A stretch of 11,962 nucleotides of DNA, taken from the NCBI GenBank assembly GCA_043763155.1, contig JAYULW010000015.1, positions 1 through 11,962 of the forward strand. The letters run 5' to 3'. The position numbers and the translations under genes were made by a program. Below the pieces are notes generated by a model. The model did no database searches. It was not told the DNA's origin and saw nothing but the letters and a program-made list of their open reading frames with translations. The DNA comes from JANYBV01 sp043763155 (GTDB lineage Bacteria > Pseudomonadota > Alphaproteobacteria > Rickettsiales > SXRF01). Of the stretch, positions 6,570-11,962 are shown piece by piece (positions within the stretch are counted from its first letter, which is position 1; each line of letters begins with the position of its first letter).

Positions 6570-7166
6570 ATGATGAATTATCCTTGGGTATTCGAGACCT
6601 TCACCATTGCCTATCTTTTAGGCTCGATTCCTTTTGGCCTCCTCCTCACCCGCATGGTAGGCATTAAAAACCTGCGCGAAATCGGCTCCGGCAATATCGG
6701 CGCAACCAACGTCATGCGCACCGGCTTCAAAAAAATCGGCATCCTCACCCTGCTGCTCGACGCCGGAAAAGGCTATCTGGCCGTGTGGCTCGCAAATTAT
6801 ATGTTCAATGTAAACTACGCGACCCTTGCGGGCTTCTTCGTGGTCATCGGCCATGTCTTCACCGTTTGGCTGCGCTTCAAAGGCGGTAAAGGCGTCGCCA
6901 CCACCATCGGCGTGTTTTTCGCGCTGGATTGGTTACTCGGCGTCACCGTCTGCGCCATGTGGCTGCTCTCCTTCCTGCTGGTGCGCATCTCGTCCGTCTC
7001 CTCCATCCTCAGCATCTGCTATTCCTCCATCGCCGCCTACCTTGTGGCCGAAGACAGCACCGCGCTTCTGTGCCTCTCGCTTGCCGCGCTCATCCTCTTC
7101 ACCCATCGCGGCAACATCAAGCGCCTGCTGGAAGGAACGGAATTCAACTTCGGCGGCCGCGCGTGA
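6570..7166 (+). CDS. plsY: glycerol-3-phosphate acyltransferase PlsY
   Basis: PlsY transfers acyl from acyl-phosphate (made by PlsX) to glycerol-3-phosphate, the first membrane step of phospholipid synthesis. The 198 residues are normal length. The three cytoplasmic motifs are present: IGSGNIGATN (38-47), GHVFTVWLRFKGGKGVAT (94-111, catalytic and glycine-rich loop) and HRGNIKRLLEGTE (179-191). Hydrophobic helices lie around 10-28, 56-75, 84-100, 112-138 and 143-178. The N-terminus starts MM, so 6573 is an equally possible start; neither has a clear Shine-Dalgarno. The TGA stop overlaps the dprA ATG by one base (TGATG), indicating coupled translation. Confidence 0.96.
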   Translation: MMNYPWVFETFTIAYLLGSIPFGLLLTRMVGIKNLREIGSGNIGATNVMRTGFKKIGILTLLLDAGKGYLAVWLANYMFNVNYATLAGFFVVIGHVFTVWLRFKGGKGVATTIGVFFALDWLLGVTVCAMWLLSFLLVRISSVSSILSICYSSIAAYLVAEDSTALLCLSLAALILFTHRGNIKRLLEGTEFNFGGRA

Positions 7167-8317
7167 TGCTGTTTGACATCCCCGCCCCAAGTCTCGCCAA
7201 GGATTCGCTGGAAAGCGTACTGCGCCTGATCCGCACCCCCGGCATCGGCCCCGTCACCTTCTTCGCCCTCGTCCGCCGCTTCGGTTCCACATCTGCCGCC
7301 CTCGAAGCCCTCCCCGAACTGGCCACACGCGGCGGGCGCAAACACCCCCTCATCGCCGCAACCATCCAGCAAGCCCACGCCGAAATCGAAGCCACCGAAA
7401 AATTCGGCGCGCGCCTCCTTATGTATGGCCAGCCCGACTACCCAACCATGCTGCTAAACATCCCCGACGCCCCGCCCATAATCGCCGTGAGCGGCAACGC
7501 CAAACTCTGGGACCGCGACGCCATCGCCCTCGTAGGCGCGCGCAACGCCTCGGCCCATGGCTGCCAGTTCGCAAGCGCCCTCGCCCAGAAGCTTGGCGCA
7601 AAAAACTTCACCATCATCTCCGGCCTCGCCCGTGGCATTGACGCCTATGCCCACAAAGGCGCGCTTCCCACCGGCACCATCGGCGTCATCGCCGGCGGCA
7701 TTGACACAGTCTACCCCCCCGAAAACGAAAAGCTCTACGCCCAGATGCGCGAAGGCGGCGCCATCATCAGCGAGCAGCCCTTCGGCCAGCTTCCCTTCGC
7801 TGGCTCCTTCCCCGGTCGCAACCGCATCATCGCGGGCCTGTCGCTCGGAACCGTGGTGGTCGAAGCTGCGCCCCGCTCCGGCTCCCTCATCACCGCCCGC
7901 TTCGCCAGCGACTATGGCCGCGAAGTTTTCGCCGTTCCCGGCTCGCCCATGGACCCCCGCTCCAAAGGCTGCAACCAGCTCCTGCGTGAAGGCGCAACCA
8001 TGGTCGAATCCACCGACGATATTGTGCAGGCCTTGAATCCTTTTCGCAAAAAACTATATGCTCAGGAAGCCCCCGCAATCTACCAGCAGGCCGAAAAAAA
8101 CCTGCCCCCCAACGATGCGGATATGCAGGCAAGCAGGCAGCAACTCCTTGAAAAACTTGGAACCACCGCAGTTTCGGTTGACGAACTGATTGAACAATGC
8201 GAAACCTCTGCCCAAGGCGTGCTTACAATACTGCTCGAATTGGAACTGGCAGGAAAACTTAAGCGTAGCGCAGGAAACAAAGTGTCTCTGACACCAAATA
8301 TGGAAGAAACCGTATAG
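7166..8317 (+). CDS. dprA: DNA-processing protein DprA (Smf)
   Basis: DprA binds incoming single-stranded DNA and loads RecA during natural transformation; it is also widespread in bacteria not known to be competent. The 383-residue protein has the usual three parts: a helix-hairpin-helix/SAM-like N-terminus (LIRTPGIGPVTFFALVRRFG, 21-40); the Rossmann core (about 85-290) with IALVGARNAS (120-129), ISGLARGIDA (151-160), GGIDTVYPPEN (177-187), FPGRNRIIAGLS (215-226), EAAPRSGSLITA (233-244) and EVFAVPGSP (253-261); and a winged-helix C-terminus (about 325-375). The frame continues upstream into plsY, but that part is out-of-frame plsY sequence, and the TGATG junction at 7164-7168 gives a natural start. 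The TAG stop overlaps the topA GTG by one base. Confidence 0.96.
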   Translation: MLFDIPAPSLAKDSLESVLRLIRTPGIGPVTFFALVRRFGSTSAALEALPELATRGGRKHPLIAATIQQAHAEIEATEKFGARLLMYGQPDYPTMLLNIPDAPPIIAVSGNAKLWDRDAIALVGARNASAHGCQFASALAQKLGAKNFTIISGLARGIDAYAHKGALPTGTIGVIAGGIDTVYPPENEKLYAQMREGGAIISEQPFGQLPFAGSFPGRNRIIAGLSLGTVVVEAAPRSGSLITARFASDYGREVFAVPGSPMDPRSKGCNQLLREGATMVESTDDIVQALNPFRKKLYAQEAPAIYQQAEKNLPPNDADMQASRQQLLEKLGTTAVSVDELIEQCETSAQGVLTILLELELAGKLKRSAGNKVSLTPNMEETV

Positions 8318-11034
8318 TGCATGTAGTCGTCGTAGAGTCCCCGTCCAAAGCCAAAACCATCAACAAATACTTAGGCAAAGACTATGAAGTCTATGCTTCG
8401 TTCGGCCATGTGCGCGACCTTCCCGCCAAAGACGGCTCGGTAAAACCCGAAGACGATTTCGCAATGACCTACGAGACCGACGCGGATTCCAAAAAGCACC
8501 TGACGCAAATCGCCAAGTCCGTCAAAACCGCCGACACCTTATATCTCTGCACCGATCCGGATCGCGAAGGTGAAGCAATCTCGTGGCACATCTTAGAAGC
8601 CCTCAAGGAAACCAAATCCATCCGCAAAGATTTAAAAATCCAGCGCGTCACCTTCGACGAAATCACCAAAAAAGCCGTGCTAACCGCGTTTGAAAATCCG
8701 CGCGAAATTGACATGAACCTGGTAAACGCCCAGCAGGCCCGCCGCGCGCTCGATTACCTCGTAGGCTTCACCCTCTCGCCCGTATTGTGGCGCAAGCTCC
8801 CCGGCTCTAAATCTGCGGGCCGCGTGCAGTCGGTCGCCCTTCGCCTCATCTGCGAACGCGATGAAGAAATCGAACAATTCATCTCCCGCGAATACTGGGA
8901 CATCAAAGCCGCCATGCTCGCCGACTCCGGCAGCAACGTCAGCTCCCGCCTCATCGAATACAAAGGCGAAAAGCTGGAAAAGTTCAGCATCACCAATGAA
9001 AAGCTCGCTACCGAAATCGCAGCCGCACTCCGCACCAAGCAATATCAGGTAGCCAAGCTCGACCCCAAAGAAGTGCGCAGGCACCCTGCCCCCCCATTCA
9101 CCACCTCCACCTTGCAGCAGGAAGCCGCCCGCAAATGCGGCTTCTCCGCCAAGAAAACCATGCAGCTCGCCCAAAAGCTTTATGAAGGTATCACCCTCGG
9201 CGGCGAAACGGTCGGTCTCATTACCTATATGCGTACCGACGGCGTAACCGTATCCAAAGAAGCGGTAGACGAAGCCCGCGACTTCATCGGCGGCAATTTC
9301 GGCAAAACCTACGTGCCCGCAGCACCCCGCCAGTATAAAACCAAATCCAAAAACGCGCAGGAAGCCCACGAAGCAATCCGCCCGACGGATGTGTCCCGCA
9401 CGCCTGATTCCGTCGCGTCCTTCTTGGATAACGACATGCGCCGCCTCTATGAACTCGTCTGGAAGCGCATGGTCGCAAGCCAGATGGAAAGCGCAATCTT
9501 CGACCAGTTGATCGTAGACATCGCCTCCACCGACAAACAAGCCGTACTGCGCACCTCCGGCAGCGTCGTGAAGTTCGACGGCTTCCTGAAACTCTATCAG
9601 GAAGGCCGCGACGACGAGTCCGACGAAGAAGGCGAATCCCGCCTGCCCAACCTGAAACAGGACGAAAAACTGGCGGCCAAAGAAGTCACCCCCGAACAGC
9701 ATTTCACCGAACCGCCACCGCGCTTCTCCGAAGCAAGCCTGGTGAAAAAACTCGAAGAACTCGGCATCGGCCGTCCTTCGACGTATGCTGCCATCATCTC
9801 GGTGCTGCAAGATCGCGGCTATGTACGCCTCGACAAAAAACGCTTCATCGCTGAATCTTTGGGCCGCTTGGTAAACGCCTTCCTCGTATCCTTCTTCGAA
9901 CAATATGTGGAATACGGTTTCACCGCCGACCTCGAATCCAAACTCGACGACGTCTCCGCCGGCGAACGCGACTGGAAAACAGTATTGCGTGAATTCTGGG
10001 GCGACTTCATCGCCAAGATCGAAGACAGCAAGCAGCTCACGGTAAGCGCCGTACTCGAAGCACTCGACCTCTTGCTGGCAAATTATGCGTTCGGCACCGC
10101 CAAAGAAGGCCACGACCCGCGCCTCTGCCCCGAATGCAAAAAAGGCCAGCTCGGCCTGAAAATCGGCCGCTTCGGCCCCTACATCGCCTGCTCCAGCTAC
10201 CCCGACTGTAACTATAAAGCACAGCTCGGCGACCTCGGCGGCGTAGCCATGACCGACTCCGAAGGCGTGGAATTCAAACTCCCGCACAATCTCGGCAAAG
10301 ACCCCGTCTCCGGCGAAGAAGTATCCATGCGCAAAGGCCCTTACGGCGTTTACGTACAACTGGGCGAAAGCAAAACCCCCAAGCGCGCCAGCCTCTTCAA
10401 ATCCATGCGCCCGGAAACCACCAACCTCGAACTCGCACTCGCTTTGCTGTCGCTTCCGCGCCAGCTCGGCATGCACCCCGACACTGGCAAACCCATCGTG
10501 GTCAACAACGGCAAGTTCGGCCCCTACCTGCTGCACGACGGCAAGTTCACCACCCTGCCCGCCGCTGAAGACCCGCTCACCATCGGCATCAACCGCGCAG
10601 TGGATGTGCTCTCCCGCGCCCCCGTCAAAGGCGGCGGCCCCGAAGTGCTGCGCAGCCTCGGCAAGCATCCCGAAGACGAGCAGGAAGTCACCATCCTCAA
10701 AGGCCGCTACGGCCCCTACATCAAGCACGGCAAGACCAACGCGCCCTTCCCGAAGGATGCCTCCATCGAAGCCATCACGCTTGCTGAAGCACTGCCCCTG
10801 ATCGCAGCGCGCGCCGCCGCCGGACCGGGTAAAAAATTCGGCAAAAAAGCAGCCCCCGCTAAAAAAGCAGCAGCCCCCAAAGCCGCAAAAGAAAAAGCCG
10901 CGCCGAAAGAAAAAGCTGAAAAGCCCGCCGCCAAAAAGCCTGCCGCCAAAAAAGCAGCAGCGCCCAAAGCCCCGGCAAAAACCAAGCCCGCCGCCAAGGC
11001 AAAAGCCCCCGCAAAGGCCAAAAAAGCCAGCTAA
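8317..11034 (+). CDS. topA: DNA topoisomerase I with Lys/Ala-rich C-terminal tail
   Basis: Type IA topoisomerase that relaxes negative supercoils behind RNA polymerase and replication forks. The 905 residues begin at a GTG overlapping the dprA stop (TAGTG), with GGAAGAAAC as ribosome binding site; MHVVVVESPSKAK sets the start of the TOPRIM domain. Visible catalytic features are E7, the metal-binding DPDREGE (80-86: D80, D82, E84) and Tyr304 in LITYMRTDG, the residue that forms the 5'-phosphotyrosine link. GIGRPSTYA and the DNA gate region follow. The C-terminal part has one four-Cys zinc ribbon (C604, C607, C625, C631) and then three cysteine-free repeats marked GPYGVYV, GKFGPYLL and GRYGPYIK. 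Residues 839-905 form a Lys/Ala/Pro tail like histone H1, probably binding DNA non-specifically. A 90-base palindromic repeat lies just downstream. Confidence 0.98.
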   Translation: MHVVVVESPSKAKTINKYLGKDYEVYASFGHVRDLPAKDGSVKPEDDFAMTYETDADSKKHLTQIAKSVKTADTLYLCTDPDREGEAISWHILEALKETKSIRKDLKIQRVTFDEITKKAVLTAFENPREIDMNLVNAQQARRALDYLVGFTLSPVLWRKLPGSKSAGRVQSVALRLICERDEEIEQFISREYWDIKAAMLADSGSNVSSRLIEYKGEKLEKFSITNEKLATEIAAALRTKQYQVAKLDPKEVRRHPAPPFTTSTLQQEAARKCGFSAKKTMQLAQKLYEGITLGGETVGLITYMRTDGVTVSKEAVDEARDFIGGNFGKTYVPAAPRQYKTKSKNAQEAHEAIRPTDVSRTPDSVASFLDNDMRRLYELVWKRMVASQMESAIFDQLIVDIASTDKQAVLRTSGSVVKFDGFLKLYQEGRDDESDEEGESRLPNLKQDEKLAAKEVTPEQHFTEPPPRFSEASLVKKLEELGIGRPSTYAAIISVLQDRGYVRLDKKRFIAESLGRLVNAFLVSFFEQYVEYGFTADLESKLDDVSAGERDWKTVLREFWGDFIAKIEDSKQLTVSAVLEALDLLLANYAFGTAKEGHDPRLCPECKKGQLGLKIGRFGPYIACSSYPDCNYKAQLGDLGGVAMTDSEGVEFKLPHNLGKDPVSGEEVSMRKGPYGVYVQLGESKTPKRASLFKSMRPETTNLELALALLSLPRQLGMHPDTGKPIVVNNGKFGPYLLHDGKFTTLPAAEDPLTIGINRAVDVLSRAPVKGGGPEVLRSLGKHPEDEQEVTILKGRYGPYIKHGKTNAPFPKDASIEAITLAEALPLIAARAAAGPGKKFGKKAAPAKKAAAPKAAKEKAAPKEKAEKPAAKKPAAKKAAAPKAPAKTKPAAKAKAPAKAKKAS

Positions 11035-11037
11035 TAC

Positions 11038-11067
11038 CTGTCACCCCCGCCTCACGCGGGGGTCTAG
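11038..11067 (+). repeat. 30-base palindromic element, copy 1
   Basis: The 30-base unit runs from CTGTCA to TCTAG. An 8-base-pair perfect stem, ACCCCCGC with GCGGGGGT, encloses the loop CTCAC. It starts 3 bases after the topA stop, so it would form a strong hairpin at the 3' end of the topA mRNA, though without a U-tract. It matches the inverted copy at 11098-11127 at 25 of 30 positions. The form resembles the dispersed GTCAT-CCCGC...GCGGG-AT-type palindromes known from several proteobacterial genomes. Confidence 0.85.
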
Positions 11068-11097
11068 GGCCATCCGAACCACCGGAGCCATTTTGCT

Positions 11098-11127
11098 CTA
11101 GATCCCCGCATAAAGCGGGGATGACAG
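11098..11127 (-). repeat. 30-base palindromic element, copy 2 (inverted)
   Basis: This is the reverse-complement copy of the element at 11038-11067, exactly 30 bases away. Its stem is ATCCCCGC with GCGGGGAT and its loop is TTTAT (minus strand). All five differences from copy 1 are transitions. Three lie in the loop, and two change one C-G pair into a T-A pair, so the hairpin is preserved. The 30-base spacer (11068-11097) shows no gene or recognisable motif. Confidence 0.85.
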
Positions 11128-11141
11128 CGGATCTGCCGCGT

Positions 11142-11170
11142 TTGACTTACCCGCCCATCTGGGGTAAAAT
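11142..11170 (+). promoter_or_regulatory. sigma70-type promoter of the peptidase C26 gene
   Basis: TTGACT (11142-11147) and TAAAAT (11165-11170) are separated by exactly 17 bases, near consensus for a housekeeping sigma factor. The predicted start of transcription is about the A at 11177, giving a leader of some 22 bases before the ATG at 11199. It shows the downstream gene has its own promoter and does not depend on read-through from topA. Confidence 0.7.
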
Positions 11171-11198
11171 AACTCCATCAGCAACATCCTGAAAAACA

Positions 11199-11962
11199 AT
11201 GATCGCACTGGCACAACCTACCGGGCCCGTTATCGGCATTTCCGGCGCGAGGGCGGATTCCGCTTCCGTGAAGGCCATGCTGCGCCAAATTATTGAATCA
11301 GGCGCAACCCCCATGTTTTTGGGCAACCACGCCAACCGCGACGCAACCGCCGACCTGCAAAAAATTGACGCCCTCGTGGTGCTGGGCAGCGACGCTGACA
11401 TTGACCCCGCAAAATATGCGCAGGCCAAAGGGCCCCACACCAAATCCGAAAACGATACGCCCGAAGGCAACGCCCGCGCTACTTACGAAGAAGCCCTGCT
11501 CAAAGGCGCAATTGAGCTAAAAATGCCGACGCTGGGCGTCTGCGCAGGCATGCAGCGCATCAACGTCATCTGCGGCGGAAACCTGCACCAGCATGTGCCC
11601 GACCTCGTAGGCCACAGCGAACATGACCAGCGCGATTACAATGTCGAAACCTGCGTGCCCGTACAACCCATTCTTTTCGGCCACGACACCACGCTGTCAA
11701 ACATCGCCAAAGGCATCACCGCCATTTTCACCCCCGGCCACGACGCGCCTCCGACCCTGATCCTCGAAAACTCGATGCATCATCAGGCGGTGAACATCGT
11801 GGGCGAAGGCCTGCGCCCCAGCGCTTTTTCCGACGACAAAGTAAAACTCCCCGACGGCCGCGACACCATGCTGATCGAAGCCATTGAAGCCGACCCCGCA
11901 GGCAAATACGGCAAGCAGGTGCTGCTCGGCGTGCAGTGGCACCCCGAATTCGGCGCAAGCCC
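11199..11962 (+). CDS. peptidase C26 / class I glutamine amidotransferase-like hydrolase (3' partial)
   Basis: The frame from ATG 11199 stays open for 254 codons to the right edge, so the C-terminus is missing. It resembles PuuD-type gamma-glutamyl-GABA hydrolases (peptidase C26), which cleave gamma-glutamyl amides with a class I amidotransferase Cys-His-Glu triad. Visible features are the N-terminal strand PVIGISGARAD; the GSDADIDPAKY loop, where relatives usually have a Gly-rich GG-DVDP-Y sequence; the nucleophile elbow GVCAGMQRINV with C115 (relatives commonly have C-R-G-M-Q); GGNLHQHVPDL; the substrate-loop motif MHHQAVN; and GVQWHPEFG with H248 and E250. All triad residues are present, so it should be active. 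The ribosome binding site is weak (a GAAAAAC purine run). The substrate is unknown; polyamine-type gamma-glutamyl compounds are only one option. Confidence 0.85.
   Translation, partial: MIALAQPTGPVIGISGARADSASVKAMLRQIIESGATPMFLGNHANRDATADLQKIDALVVLGSDADIDPAKYAQAKGPHTKSENDTPEGNARATYEEALLKGAIELKMPTLGVCAGMQRINVICGGNLHQHVPDLVGHSEHDQRDYNVETCVPVQPILFGHDTTLSNIAKGITAIFTPGHDAPPTLILENSMHHQAVNIVGEGLRPSAFSDDKVKLPDGRDTMLIEAIEADPAGKYGKQVLLGVQWHPEFGAS

Noticed and set aside
6929..7165. N-terminal extension of dprA upstream of ATG 7166
   Set aside because: These codons are plsY read in another frame, rich in Arg/His/Leu. The family N-terminus and the TGATG coupling both point to 7166.
8680..10728. 682-codon open frame on the minus strand opposite topA
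   Set aside because: The protein is a Gly/Ala/Phe/Glu-rich string with no domain, caused by the strong codon bias of topA on the other strand. topA is unambiguous.
11038..11067. First palindrome as a rho-independent terminator of topA
   Set aside because: The stem is strong, but no T-run follows on the plus strand, so I annotate it as a repeat; weak termination remains possible.
11038..11127. The two palindromes as a CRISPR array
   Set aside because: There are only two units, they are in opposite orientation, there is no further spacer and no cas gene is nearby.
11147..11470. 107-codon minus-strand frame at the right end
   Set aside because: It lies opposite the peptidase C26 gene, which has clear catalytic motifs and its own promoter, and shows no domain of its own.

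Overview
The window looks like chromosomal DNA of an alphaproteobacterium of moderately high GC. The evidence is a HemY-like TPR protein with a C-terminal zinc ribbon, the run ruvX-plsY-dprA-topA, a complete gatCAB amidotransferase set, and a topoisomerase I with a Lys/Ala-rich histone H1-like tail. I cannot name an order or genus. There are no rRNA, tRNA, CRISPR, phage or transposase genes, and no gene-free stretch longer than about 165 bases.

Layout. (1) Bases 3-1142 (+): the 3' part of a HemY-like TPR protein, cut by the left edge. (2) Bases 1143-6005 (-): read in transcription order, gatC, gatA, an ICMT/PEMT-type membrane methyltransferase, gatB, a probable intrinsic terminator, a 119-residue unknown protein and a small lipoprotein. 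The lipoprotein stop codon abuts the HemY stop codon with no spacer. gatC, gatA, the methyltransferase and gatB are packed with gaps of 2 and 7 bases and one 4-base overlap, so they are probably one transcript. (3) A divergent, AT-rich control region of about 87 bases lies between gatC and ruvX. (4) Bases 6093-11034 (+): ruvX, plsY, dprA and topA. The last three are joined by 1-base stop/start overlaps. (5) Bases 11035-11198: two inverted copies of a 30-base palindrome separated by 30 bases, then a strong sigma70-type promoter. (6) Bases 11199 to the right edge (+): an intact-looking but truncated peptidase C26 (class I glutamine amidotransferase fold) gene.

How the genes work together. GatCAB converts misacylated Glu-tRNA(Gln) and/or Asp-tRNA(Asn) to the correct aminoacyl-tRNA. 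The + strand block combines DNA maintenance (RuvX/YqgF, DprA, TopA) with the first acylation step of phospholipid synthesis (PlsY). The lipoprotein, HemY-like protein and methyltransferase are envelope or membrane proteins.

Most of the window is ordinary housekeeping DNA. I see no clear new multi-gene system. The items most worth a second look are an AT-rich patch inside gatB that keeps the reading frame (a recombination tract or a chimera), the paired palindromic repeat after topA whose two copies differ in a compensatory way, a possible leader peptide overlapping the ruvX start, and the methyltransferase embedded between gatA and gatB.
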